A stretch of DNA of 28,069 nt. Source: a virus. The stretch spans positions 1 to 28,069 of IMG/VR virus record IMGVR_UViG_3300009000_000035; one strand, written 5' to 3'. The position numbers and the translations under genes were made by a program. The notes under the pieces are model-generated. The model did no database searches, was not told the DNA's origin, and saw only the letters and a list, made by a program, of their open reading frames with translations. This document shows positions 11,430 to 18,226 of the stretch, piece by piece (the first letter of the stretch is position 1; each line of letters opens with the position of its first letter).

Positions 11430-13229
11430 TTACCTTCTCGCCCCCACCGCTTCGAGAGCCTTCGCTGCTGCTCGCCCAATCTCCTTCGCAGCCTCCGCAG
11501 GGTCAAGCAAGCCGTCCACCATTTGGAACGAGCCTTTGGCGAGTGAGCCGTACCGCTTGGCATAGAAACCGTTGTCGAACGGAAGCCAGAGCACGCCCAC
11601 GCCAGACTCGGCGCATCGGGTCACCCACTTGCGAGCGTTCTGCGCTTCGGTGTCGGTGTAGCACCCATCGCTCACCACGACCAGCAGACGAGCCCCTGTG
11701 CCGTGGAGCAAGTTGAGCCCACCGTCCAGAGCCCTGAACGCCTTATCGAACTTCTCGGTGCCGTCAGTCGCAGCCCAGACCGAAACCTCGCTCAGGTGTT
11801 GCCCCGGCTTCAGCGTGGCGAACACATCGCTTCCGTAGTAGACCATCGCCGTGCGACCCTGAACTCGCTTCACCGCTTCGGACATGACCCACGCTGTGGT
11901 CGCCATGGGCTTCATGGCACCACCCATCGAACCTGAGATGTCCACCATGACTCCAACAGTCAGCGTCGGGTCGTCGGTGTGCTTCCGCACGGTCTTGCGC
12001 CATGGCTCCACCTGAGTCATAACGCCTCGCTCCTTGAGAGCCTTGCCCTGAACGAGAGCACGAGTGCGAAGGCGACCTGGGGGAGTCACGCTCTTTACCT
12101 CAGTCTCGGAACGCTCACGGTACTTCGCCTTCTCAAGCATCTGGGCAACAGTCACGGCAGCGACTCGCTCAGGCTGCTCTGGCTTGCGCCTCTCCACGAG
12201 GTACGAGGAAGTGCCACCACCTGTCTCTGTCGTGCCCTTCGAGAACACCTTCTGACCAACCTCACGATTAGCCTTCTGCTCCTTCGAGGACTCGCCCTTC
12301 CTTTTTACCTCTTCTTCCCACTCTTCCTGCATCTCTTGGTCGCCAAGGTCGCCCATCACGGCAACGGAAGTAGCGTCCTTTGCTTCTTCGAGTGCTTCCA
12401 TCATCTCGCCAATGAACTCGTCGCTCGCACCTTCGCCCTCGGCACCTTCGGCACCCTCAGGCTGTGCGTCGCCCTTCTCCTCGGCAACCTCTCGAACAAT
12501 CTCAGCCCACTTGCGAGCAAGGTCGTAGAGGTAGGGGTCGGCAACTGCGTGCATCTTGTGAGCCTGAAACTCACGAGCGATTGCTCGCAACTTGCGAACG
12601 TTTTCGAGACCTATGTAGTCATTCACCAGCGTGACCAACTCTTCGACATCTTCGTACTCCAAGATGCCAGCGTCAATGCGAGCGTGGACAGTCGCAACGA
12701 AGAACGATGCGCTGTGAGTGTTTGAGTTCTCAGCGAACTGCTCCTTGGCTTCACCAATCACGATGTCAATGGCGCAGGCACGAAGGAAGGGCTTAGCCTT
12801 CGGCATCATCAGCAGACCCTGACATTCGATGCGTGACTCTTCGAGCCACATGATTGCCTGAAACTCGTCAGGCTTGAGAGCCTTCTTTGCGTCAGGGATG
12901 CTCCACTCGGAGAACTTTGCGTGGAAGGCTTCGTGCATGATTGCGCCTGTCGCCTTCGGGAACTCGTACTGCTGTGAACGCTCACGAATGTCGCCCACCA
13001 TCTCGGGGGTCACTCCCGCACCGAAAGCGATGGAAGTGTCCACCTCAATCTCGGCAAGTTCGGGGTTGTAGCAAGCAGGTGCGCCATGCCCCGCATTAGT
13101 GCCAACGTACCCAACGAGGTCGTGTCGGTCGCTCCAAGTGTTGGCAAGTTCGCCAATCGCCATGCCAACGCCAAGCCACTCAGGTGGCGTGTTCTCCGCA
13201 CGAGTCGTGCTGTGGCTCAAGTGTGCCAT
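11430..13229 (-). CDS. Metallopeptidase-like plus VWA-domain protein
   Basis: A 599-residue protein. Residues 99-103 read HEAFH, an HExxH zinc site, with a candidate third ligand in WLEESRIE (129-135): the layout of the DUF2201-type metallopeptidase domain. An acidic linker (roughly 250-310) follows. The C-terminal third is a von Willebrand A domain: MVDISGSMGG (MIDAS DxSxS at 430-434) and VVVSDG near 517-522. VWA proteins of this class work with MoxR AAA+ ATPases, and one is encoded just upstream. Together they probably remodel, insert metal into, or process protein complexes; the target is unknown. Promoter at 13277-13305, start preceded by GGAAGGAATGACGAA. Confidence 0.85.
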   Translation of the reverse strand: MAHLSHSTTRAENTPPEWLGVGMAIGELANTWSDRHDLVGYVGTNAGHGAPACYNPELAEIEVDTSIAFGAGVTPEMVGDIRERSQQYEFPKATGAIMHEAFHAKFSEWSIPDAKKALKPDEFQAIMWLEESRIECQGLLMMPKAKPFLRACAIDIVIGEAKEQFAENSNTHSASFFVATVHARIDAGILEYEDVEELVTLVNDYIGLENVRKLRAIAREFQAHKMHAVADPYLYDLARKWAEIVREVAEEKGDAQPEGAEGAEGEGASDEFIGEMMEALEEAKDATSVAVMGDLGDQEMQEEWEEEVKRKGESSKEQKANREVGQKVFSKGTTETGGGTSSYLVERRKPEQPERVAAVTVAQMLEKAKYRERSETEVKSVTPPGRLRTRALVQGKALKERGVMTQVEPWRKTVRKHTDDPTLTVGVMVDISGSMGGAMKPMATTAWVMSEAVKRVQGRTAMVYYGSDVFATLKPGQHLSEVSVWAATDGTEKFDKAFRALDGGLNLLHGTGARLLVVVSDGCYTDTEAQNARKWVTRCAESGVGVLWLPFDNGFYAKRYGSLAKGSFQMVDGLLDPAEAAKEIGRAAAKALEAVGARR

Positions 13230-13276
13230 TTCGTCATTCCTTCCTTTTGCCCTCTGTCCCTGAGGGGTTGCTCTTT

Positions 13277-13305
13277 ATCATAGAGCATCGTGTGGGTGAT
13301 TGCAA
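13277..13305 (-). promoter_or_regulatory. Strong promoter for the VWA gene
   Basis: On minus, TTGCAA (13305-13300), 17 bp, TATGAT (13282-13277). It lacks the TGCAGG element, unlike most promoters here, so its control may differ. Confidence 0.8.
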
Positions 13306-13315
13306 CTTGGGGGTT

Positions 13316-13348
13316 GGGGGAGGGAGGACACCCATCACTCCCTCCCCC
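13316..13348 (-). terminator. Perfect 11-bp hairpin, atypical terminator
   Basis: GGGGGAGGGAG pairs perfectly with CTCCCTCCCCC around an 11-nt loop, between the AAA+ gene stop (13377) and the VWA promoter. There is no U-tract; it may terminate by pausing or protect the AAA+ message 3' end. Confidence 0.6.
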
Positions 13349-13376
13349 AAGACCTGCGCTAAGCCAAGGAGTCCAC

Positions 13377-14408
13377 TTAGATTTTCGCAGGCTTGTGCTC
13401 TTCGCCATAGACCCTCGTCAGGACATCGGCAACAGTTGCCCTGTCCATCTCGGGGGAAGCAGCGAGGAGATTTTGGATTGCGAAGGAAGTGCCGAAGCCC
13501 TCAGCGATGTCACGGAAGGCAAGCATCTCTCGCATCTGGGGAGCCCATGAAGTCTCACCAGCGTTCATCTTTTTACTCAGGTTCTGAGCAGCAGTAACGA
13601 GAGGAGTCGGCACGCCCATCTTGCGAGCGAGCGACCAATCGGTAGCCATTTCAGCCTGAAGCGTGAAGCGTGAAAGCAGAGCCTCGGAGAGTCGAACTCC
13701 CGGTGCGTTCGGGTTGGTCGCAGCGACGACGTAGAACCCTTCCTTAGCCTTGACAGTCCCACGCTCGGGGTTGGCTGTGACAGTCAGTTCACGACGACCA
13801 TCCATGAGCCCATAGACCAGCGAAAGCACCTTCGGGTCAATCAGACCAATCTCGTCAATGAAGTAGACCTTGCCCTCTTCCGCAGCACGGAGGAGGTCAC
13901 CATCCACCCACTCGAAGCCACCACTCGGGGTCTGGACGTAGCCACCCACCATGTCGGCAACCTCGGTGTCGCCCGTACCCATGAGGGTGTAGACATCTTC
14001 ACCATAAGCAGCCTCCACGAGAGCAGTCTTTCCGCATCCCGGTGCGCCGTAGAGCAGAGCAAACATCGGAGAGCCCTTGGCTCCACCGAACACGCTCTCG
14101 GTAATCTCACGAGCCTTGCGAAGGACGAGAACATCGGAGTGCTCTCCCCACTTGCGCCCGAAGTAGGTGTCGCCATTGGGACGAAGGTATGCCTCTTCGC
14201 CTTCCATCGTTTCCACGTTCACGGCATGGGCAGCGACCTTGGACTTGCGAGGCTTGCGCTCGGCACCCGAAGCACGAGCGACGTAGCGCCCTGTCGGGAG
14301 AACCTTGGCGTTGAGTTGGACACCAGCATCTTCATTCAGACCCTGCGTCACAACATTGGTAAGTGCTTCCCAGAAGTCTGGGGTGATTGTGTCGTACTTG
14401 TGCGTCAT
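13377..14408 (-). CDS. MoxR-type AAA+ ATPase
   Basis: A 343-residue ATPase. Walker A GAPGCGKT at 121-128, Walker B FIDE at 183-186, sensor-1 region AATNPN near 229-234, and an arginine-finger pattern LLSRF near 244-248; the C-terminal part would be the lid. MoxR-family ATPases act as chaperones for partners with a VWA domain, and the VWA-metallopeptidase gene is the next one downstream. About 105 residues come before Walker A, a basic N-terminal extension (RKPRKSKV) that may bind substrate or DNA. The start follows GGAGTAAAAA. It shares a transcript with the gene at 14426 from the promoter at 14925-14953. An unfoldase role for the HslV-like protein is possible but unproven. Confidence 0.9.
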   Translation of the reverse strand: MTHKYDTITPDFWEALTNVVTQGLNEDAGVQLNAKVLPTGRYVARASGAERKPRKSKVAAHAVNVETMEGEEAYLRPNGDTYFGRKWGEHSDVLVLRKAREITESVFGGAKGSPMFALLYGAPGCGKTALVEAAYGEDVYTLMGTGDTEVADMVGGYVQTPSGGFEWVDGDLLRAAEEGKVYFIDEIGLIDPKVLSLVYGLMDGRRELTVTANPERGTVKAKEGFYVVAATNPNAPGVRLSEALLSRFTLQAEMATDWSLARKMGVPTPLVTAAQNLSKKMNAGETSWAPQMREMLAFRDIAEGFGTSFAIQNLLAASPEMDRATVADVLTRVYGEEHKPAKI

Positions 14409-14425
14409 TTTTTACTCCTTGGGTG

Positions 14426-14887
14426 TCACGCAATGCTCTCGGGGAAACCCTGAGCCTTGCGAGTTTGGTTGATGCGATACAGCATCTTGTTGGGTGTCTT
14501 ACCTAGACGGATGTCCGTCATGTCCTTCTTCGAAGCTTCGATGAAGAGAGGTTCCTTCTCAATCGTCCAGCCACCACTCAAGAGGCTGTCGAAGAGGGTT
14601 TCAGCGATTGCGTAACGCTTCTCCGCAATCTTGTTCTTCTGGTCGTCTGGCAACGTAGTGCCATAGTCCTTGCACTCCCGCATCTTGGAAGTGACTCGGA
14701 GGTTCGAAGAGCGCCATTGCTTCTTTGGCGTTTTTGGCGTGACCACTCGTCGGTACACGTTGGCAGGAACTTCCTTGCCCTCTTCGTTGTACCCATCAGG
14801 TGTGACGAGGAGTTGCATGGTCGCTCCGGGCTTGCGGAACTCTGCGTAGAGCGCCACTCCCTGAACGTCTTTCTCTAGGTCTAGCAT
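14426..14887 (-). CDS. Protein in operon with AAA+ ATPase, function unknown
   Basis: A 153-residue protein starting MLDLEKDVQGVALYAEFRKP. Basic, with a middle of KTPKKQWRSSNLRVTSKMRE and a C-terminal half made of helices. No Cys pairs, no membrane segment, no family that I recognise. It lies 17 nt upstream of the AAA+ gene and shares its promoter, so it may be a substrate or adaptor of the MoxR-VWA pair. The start follows a leader box variant (CAACGACGAAAGGA, 14908-14895). Confidence 0.7.
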   Translation of the reverse strand: MLDLEKDVQGVALYAEFRKPGATMQLLVTPDGYNEEGKEVPANVYRRVVTPKTPKKQWRSSNLRVTSKMRECKDYGTTLPDDQKNKIAEKRYAIAETLFDSLLSGGWTIEKEPLFIEASKKDMTDIRLGKTPNKMLYRINQTRKAQGFPESIA

Positions 14888-14924
14888 TTGGGTGTCCTTT
14901 CGTCGTTGTTGCTAGGTGATTTTT

Positions 14925-14953
14925 ATTGTAGAGGGGAGTTGCAGGAAAGTCAA
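14925..14953 (-). promoter_or_regulatory. Strong promoter with TTCCTGCA spacer
   Basis: On minus, TTGACT (14953-14948), 17 bp, TACAAT (14930-14925). The spacer starts with TTCCTGCA, the antisense TGCAGGAA element, flanked by an inverted repeat GGGGAGTTGACT... / AGTTGCAG... AACTCCCC. Drives the 14887-13377 operon. Confidence 0.8.
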
Positions 14954-14974
14954 CTCCCCTCCACAACTTTTTTC

Positions 14975-15361
14975 TTAGACCACGATTGGTCTGGCTGTGT
15001 TACGCATGATGAAGTCGTCAATCGTCCACTCCATCTCAACCTCGTCGGAGTCGTCATTCTGGCAGACCAGCACTCGCTTGGCTTCGAGGTCAACGATGTT
15101 GATGGTGTAGTAGTCCGCACCATGGCGAGTACCACCAATGTAGAGACCAGCACCTGTCTCGCTGTCCTCAAGTCCCTTGGTCATCTGGGAGATGATGATG
15201 CGAGTCGCATAGGAAGCGTCTCCCATCTCAATGCGAGACTGCGCTAGTTGGAGGGCATCGCCCAACATCGCATCTTGCTCGCTACCTGCCCAATGGAGGT
15301 AGAGGAAGAGAGTTGGTTCGCTGCTCTTCTCTCGGATGCCTACTACTGCTCTGTCACCCAT
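14975..15361 (-). CDS. Conserved-type actinophage protein, function unknown
   Basis: A 128-residue protein starting MGDRAVVGIREKSSEPTLFL, then YLHWAGSEQDAMLGDALQLA. The first strand, the YLHWAG turn and the ARIIISQMT-type helix recall proteins annotated as hypothetical in many actinophages. The second half (GLYIGGTRHGADYYTINIVD) is beta-rich with an acidic end. The pattern suggests an alpha/beta fold but no active site. An exact leader box (15382-15369) and a promoter at 15406-15435 precede it. Confidence 0.75.
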   Translation of the reverse strand: MGDRAVVGIREKSSEPTLFLYLHWAGSEQDAMLGDALQLAQSRIEMGDASYATRIIISQMTKGLEDSETGAGLYIGGTRHGADYYTINIVDLEAKRVLVCQNDDSDEVEMEWTIDDFIMRNTARPIVV

Positions 15362-15405
15362 GTGGATGTCCTTTCGTCGTTTCCTGCCTATCTGGCATTG
15401 GAATC

Positions 15406-15435
15406 ATTATGCCTTCTCCCTGTAACTCTTGTCAA
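15406..15435 (-). promoter_or_regulatory. Promoter TTGACA-18-CATAAT
   Basis: On minus, TTGACA (15435-15430), 18 bp, CATAAT (15411-15406). Drives the gene at 15361. Confidence 0.7.
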
Positions 15436-15467
15436 CTCGAATCTCATTGTTCGTTCAGATAGGTGCC

Positions 15468-15482
15468 ATCTGCGTTGCAGAT
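15468..15482. promoter_or_regulatory. Palindrome upstream of promoter
   Basis: ATCTGC-GTT-GCAGAT is a perfect inverted repeat about 35 bp upstream of the -35 at 15435. It could be an activator or repressor site. Its core TGC/GCA resembles the TGCAG element family. Confidence 0.45.
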
Positions 15483-15518
15483 ATGAGAAGTGAGCAGTTT
15501 TCGAACATGCTCAGGTTC

Positions 15519-15557
15519 GCTCGCAGCAGGGGGAAACGACGAAGAAACCCCCGGCGA
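15519..15557 (-). terminator. Probable hairpin terminator
   Basis: CTCGC...GGGGG pairs with CCCCC...GCGAG after the gene that stops at 15569. No U-tract, so assignment is tentative. Confidence 0.4.
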
Positions 15558-15568
15558 GAGTTTTTACC

Positions 15569-15859
15569 TTACCCGCCGAACGGCGTCAGGTCAATCCCGT
15601 ACTTTTCAACGAGCTGCGTTTTGATGAACTCGTCGTCCGCATCTTTTTCGTAGCTTTCGGTCAACAGTCGAGCTACGACAGGTCGGTCGGCATCCGAAGC
15701 TTGTTCGATGATGTCCCAGTCGTCTTGGTTCCAATGCGATGTCTCCATGATGCTCATTCCGTAAGCATCACCGTAGTTACCGTCTTGGGCGAAGTAGTGG
15801 AGGATGCGCTTTGGAGCTTCCTCTTCCGTTTCGATTTTTACCTTGTCTTCTTCAGTCAC
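15569..15859 (-). CDS. Small acidic protein, function unknown
   Basis: A 96-residue acidic protein. The opening TEEDKVKIETEEEAPKRILH is disordered-looking; the rest (YGMSIMETSHWNQDDWDIIE, then QASDADRPVVARLLTESYEK) reads like a helical domain. No family recognised. The start is GTG at 15859, preceded by GAAAGGAAACGGC. GGTAAAAA occurs inside the gene near its start (15842-15835) and right after its stop (15568-15561). Confidence 0.7.
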   Translation of the reverse strand: MTEEDKVKIETEEEAPKRILHYFAQDGNYGDAYGMSIMETSHWNQDDWDIIEQASDADRPVVARLLTESYEKDADDEFIKTQLVEKYGIDLTPFGG

Positions 15860-15890
15860 GCCGTTTCCTTTCTCTCGGGTTTTTATCTTA

Positions 15891-15928
15891 GCGAAGCGTG
15901 GGCAGGATTTTACCCACCCACGCCTCGC
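15891..15928 (-). terminator. Strong hairpin terminator
   Basis: GCGAAGCGTGGG and CCCACGCCTCGC pair over 12 bp (one G-U on minus), just after the gene stopping at 15935. An AT-rich stretch follows rather than a pure U-tract. Confidence 0.65.
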
Positions 15929-15934
15929 CGTAGG

Positions 15935-16624
15935 TCAGAAGGACTCCACCAAGTCTTCGAGTTGTTCCAACTCGCCCTCAGGGAGTTCAGGTATCGGGCA
16001 GTCCGAGTACCAGTTGCTTCGGTCGTTGTCCCAGTGGCAAACGCACCTGTCCTCGCTATCAAGCGCCTCCCAGTCGGCGTGCGACTCGGGGATGTCCCAC
16101 TCCTTGGTCACGGTCAACTCGCCGTCCGTGCCCTCGTACTCCACGCCCCAGCCTTGCTCCTCTTCGCAGTGGAAGGTGAAGGACAGTTTGGGATGCTGTT
16201 CGACCATTGCTCGGAAGGCACCCTCCGCAGGTGACCAAGCCGTGTCGAACCGATACTGAAGATAGTCGGGGTCGTCGGACTCAATGGAGGCATCCGCTTC
16301 CCACTTGGTTCCCCAGTTCTTGATGTTCCAGTCGTACCAGCCGTCGCCAGAGAACTTCAGGTCGTGGGCGAGCCTTTCCTCCAGTGACCACGACTCGTAA
16401 CCCTCGGGGTTCGTGCCGTGTGCGTCAGCGAAGTACGCATCCTTGTTCTCCGGCTCAATGAAGTTCCAGAACGAGAGGACGCCCTCAGAGTGCTTTGGCT
16501 TGATTTCCTTGGTCTCCCAGTCGGGGTAGTAGGTGGTGTACGGCTTCTTAGCCTTGTGGCGGAACTCGGCAATCTGCTCGGGCTCGCCGTGAACGCTCAT
16601 AGTTGTGAAGACCCAGTTGGGCAT
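15935..16624 (-). CDS. YubB/Api92-like ferredoxin-fold protein
   Basis: A 229-residue protein starting MPNWVFTTMSVHGEPEQIAE. The signature MPNW at the start, an F-W-N-F-I-E-P element (LSFWNFIEPEN), W-NIKNWGTKWEA, and a later FDTAWSPAEGAFRAMVEQHP match the YubB ferredoxin-like domain known from phage Api92 and from plasmids. Those proteins are cytoplasmic and of unknown biochemical role. This copy has extra residues with four Cys near its C-terminus and an acidic end. Its leader has a 10-bp hairpin right after the transcript start, then an exact leader box (16644-16631). Confidence 0.85.
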   Translation of the reverse strand: MPNWVFTTMSVHGEPEQIAEFRHKAKKPYTTYYPDWETKEIKPKHSEGVLSFWNFIEPENKDAYFADAHGTNPEGYESWSLEERLAHDLKFSGDGWYDWNIKNWGTKWEADASIESDDPDYLQYRFDTAWSPAEGAFRAMVEQHPKLSFTFHCEEEQGWGVEYEGTDGELTVTKEWDIPESHADWEALDSEDRCVCHWDNDRSNWYSDCPIPELPEGELEQLEDLVESF

Positions 16625-16656
16625 TGGTTTTCCTTTCGTCGTTTTTTATTTGTTAG

Positions 16657-16699
16657 GTGGAGGGGGAGCGAGTCGTTGGGGGTCGCATACCCCCTCCAC
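16657..16699 (-). promoter_or_regulatory. 5' leader hairpin at transcript start
   Basis: GTGGAGGGGG (16657-16666) and CCCCCTCCAC (16690-16699) pair perfectly over 10 bp, with an inner GCGA/TCGC stem. The minus transcript from the -10 at 16715-16710 would begin only a few bases before it. It may stabilise the 5' end or hold back the ribosome; no U-tract follows. Confidence 0.6.
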
Positions 16700-16709
16700 A
16701 CACATTTGT

Positions 16710-16734
16710 ATCATAGAGCGATTGTCTATGTCAA
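16710..16734 (-). promoter_or_regulatory. Promoter with unusual 13-bp spacing
   Basis: On minus, consensus TTGACA (16734-16729) and consensus TATGAT (16715-16710), but only 13 bp apart. The TTGACA overlaps the stop codon of the zinc microprotein. The -10 is probably used with a weaker, shifted -35 or with an activator. Confidence 0.55.
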
Positions 16735-16823
16735 CTCGCTGGCACGTACACTTCTTGCTCGCCTTCGCAGACGGGACAGAACGGCGTACAGTCGAAGTTG
16801 CCTTCGTGGTTAGGGCATTCCAT
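16731..16823 (-). CDS. 30-residue zinc microprotein
   Basis: A 30-residue ORF read directly: MECPNHEGNFDCTPFCPVCE, then GEQEVYVPAS. CPNH, a middle Cys and CPVC make a compact zinc knuckle. The ATG overlaps the stop of the upstream gene as TAATG, the coupled junction used elsewhere in the window, which supports translation. It ends in the -35 of the next promoter. Function unknown. Confidence 0.6.
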   Translation of the reverse strand: MECPNHEGNFDCTPFCPVCEGEQEVYVPAS

Positions 16824-17038
16824 TAGATAGCCCACGCTCCGAAGTCGAGGTCGCTGGCTTCACGCCGTGCGTCCATCCACGCTGTCTCTCCGTAGTAGTA
16901 CCGCTTCTTGCCGGTCTGCTTATTTTTTACCTGCCAGTAGTCCTCGTAGAACTGGGCGGTACCGGCACTCACCGTCACCAACTCGCTGTCGTAGAGAACT
17001 CGCCAGTCTTTTACCGTGCTTACGCTTGGTCGTCTCAT
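16823..17038 (-). CDS. Small protein, function unknown
   Basis: A 71-residue protein starting MRRPSVSTVKDWRVLYDSEL, then VTVSAGTAQFYEDYWQVKNK. It looks like a short beta sheet followed by a Tyr-rich hairpin (KRYYYGETAWMDARRE) and an acidic end. No Cys and no known family. The start at 17038 follows GAGGTAAAGAG and lies 4 nt after the stop of the preceding gene. GGTAAAAA occurs inside it (16931-16924). Confidence 0.7.
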   Translation of the reverse strand: MRRPSVSTVKDWRVLYDSELVTVSAGTAQFYEDYWQVKNKQTGKKRYYYGETAWMDARREASDLDFGAWAI

Positions 17039-17042
17039 CTCT

Positions 17043-17252
17043 TTACCTCGCTGCGTCGATGGTGTGAATCGGATAGCCGTCAGAGTCAGAGAGAATGACG
17101 ATGCCGTGTGCCCACGGGCCTCCGTCTTCTACGCTCCCCTTCCACATAACGTGCTTGACAGACTGGAACAGTGCGTCCAGTTGACTATCCGCTTCGATAG
17201 TCGTGGTCTTGTTGTCACGCCCGAGGTGGGCGGTCAGTGTGTAGGTGCTCAC
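17043..17252 (-). CDS. Small protein, function unknown
   Basis: A 69-residue protein starting MSTYTLTAHLGRDNKTTTIE. Two strands, a helix (SQLDALFQSVKHVMWKG), then strands with GIVILSDSDGYPIHTIDAA; likely a small alpha/beta fold. No family recognised. The GTG at 17252 overlaps the stop of the zinc protein gene as GTGA, and GGAGGT sits six bases before it. Confidence 0.7.
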   Translation of the reverse strand: MSTYTLTAHLGRDNKTTTIEADSQLDALFQSVKHVMWKGSVEDGGPWAHGIVILSDSDGYPIHTIDAAR

Positions 17253-17431
17253 TTGGTCACCTCCAGCTTCTGTCCGTAGCCCGTGCCGAGCTTGCCGACA
17301 CTGTTAGTGGTCCAGCACTCGTCGCACATGTAGGCCCACGGGCCGAAAGTGGTCTTGCCGTCGAACTGAGCGTCGGCGTTTTGACAGAGGTCGCACTTGG
17401 GAAGTGCGGCAACTTGGGTGGTAGTTCCCAT
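17249..17431 (-). CDS. Two-knuckle zinc protein
   Basis: A 60-residue protein with CDLCQNADAQFDGKTTFGPW, then AYMCDECWTT, and a G-rich tail (GKLGTGYGQKLEVTK). The CxxC-x17-CxxC layout with the FGPWAYMC connecting strand is a familiar actinophage zinc-ribbon mini-protein, of unknown role. It is the first gene of the operon 17431 to 16731, with an exact leader box (17450-17437) and a promoter at 17477-17504. Confidence 0.8.
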   Translation of the reverse strand: MGTTTQVAALPKCDLCQNADAQFDGKTTFGPWAYMCDECWTTNSVGKLGTGYGQKLEVTK

Positions 17432-17476
17432 GATTGTCCTTTCGTCGTTTCCACTGGAGGTTTCCAGCTACTACTT

Positions 17477-17504
17477 ATTATAGCGTTTTCTCGACACCGG
17501 TCAA
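17477..17504 (-). promoter_or_regulatory. Strong promoter TTGACC-16-TATAAT
   Basis: On minus, TTGACC (17504-17499), 16 bp, TATAAT (17482-17477). A small hairpin CTGGA-AACC-TCCAG follows in the leader. It lacks the TGCAGG element. Confidence 0.8.
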
Positions 17505-17542
17505 CTCAGAACAACAAGTTTATTATTACAGTTTGGTAACGG

Positions 17543-17722
17543 TCAGTCTTCGAGCTCACGCCGGAGCGCATTCCGCTCACGGTCGTTACGACTCCGGTCA
17601 CGTTTCGTGCGGCGGTCTTCGAACGTGGCGGCACGGTTGTAGACCGAGAGGTCATCTCTCGGCACACCACGGGTCAACCGCTTGATACGGTCCCGTTCTT
17701 TTTTACGCTCCTGCCCGTTCAT
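17543..17722 (-). CDS. Highly charged small protein, function unknown
   Basis: A 59-residue protein starting MNGQERKKERDRIKRLTRGV, continuing with DRRTKRDRSRNDRERNALRR. More than a third of its residues are Arg or Lys, with many Asp and Glu. Such peptides can bind nucleic acid or be disordered. The start is tentative: the ATG at 17722 overlaps the upstream gene by 20 bp with AAGGAG too close; no alternative is better. Also possible that it is not translated. Confidence 0.5.
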   Translation of the reverse strand: MNGQERKKERDRIKRLTRGVPRDDLSVYNRAATFEDRRTKRDRSRNDRERNALRRELED

Positions 17723-18152
17723 GCTCCTTATCATAGAGCACAGGCCAGATGTATTCCAAGTCAGCGGACACTCCGGGGAACAGCGGGCCGTAGTACTCGG
17801 GCATCTTGCGAACAAGATTGGATTGATGACTTAAGTGGAACTCACCGTCACCAAGCCACGGCGGCATGTCGAAGTTTTTACCGTGTTGAATCCAGAGCTC
17901 CGTCAACCGCTCCAGCATCTGGTCCTTATAACCACGCCGTCTCCACTCTTCGCAGATGACCATGCCGTAGTAAGCGAGCCCGCTTTCGAATCCGTCCCAC
18001 ATCCGAGCCGCTGGGTGGTTTACCCAACCTCTAGTCTCGCCGTTGAGTGCTCGTAGCAACTGGTACGTCTCTACCCGTTGCTTTCCGAGCCGCCTGTAGT
18101 CCAGAACCCGAGCCGTTTCCTCGAAGTCTGAGTATGGAAGGAAGGTCTGCAT
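17703..18152 (-). CDS. Pyrimidine-dimer-glycosylase-like protein (MSMEG_6728 type)
   Basis: A 149-residue protein starting MQTFLPYSDFEETARVLDYR, then RLGKQRVETYQLLRALNGET. MQTFLPYxDFxxSAxxLDxxRLGKQRVEAxQ, then WxNHPAxxMWxG, then FHLSHQSNLVRKMPEYYGPL, is the pattern of the MSMEG_6728-type family annotated as pyrimidine-dimer DNA glycosylase / endonuclease V. It would start base-excision repair of UV lesions in phage DNA. A phage with its own copy could repair itself in the host. Leader box variant CGAAAGGA precedes the start. The activity is inferred from family naming only. Confidence 0.75.
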   Translation of the reverse strand: MQTFLPYSDFEETARVLDYRRLGKQRVETYQLLRALNGETRGWVNHPAARMWDGFESGLAYYGMVICEEWRRRGYKDQMLERLTELWIQHGKNFDMPPWLGDGEFHLSHQSNLVRKMPEYYGPLFPGVSADLEYIWPVLYDKEHERAGA

Positions 18153-18226
18153 CCGTTTGTCCTTTCGTCTTTTTTACGAACGTACACCCGGGCCGCTCGC
18201 CGCCGCAAGTGTTTTATTAGAAAGTT

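Noticed and set aside
10692-11546. Long plus-strand ORF of 284 codons
   Set aside because: It is antisense to the minus gene at 10857-11303, the start of the next gene and the hairpins, has no ribosome-binding site and reads like a frame shadow.
11979-12725. Plus-strand ORF of 248 codons
   Set aside because: Antisense of the VWA-metallopeptidase gene; leucine- and histidine-rich composition is typical of a mirrored frame.
17729-17740. TATGATAAGGAG on minus, a promoter- and SD-like string
   Set aside because: It is coding sequence (LYDKEH) at the end of the glycosylase-like gene. It has no good -35 and the distance to the next ATG is too short.
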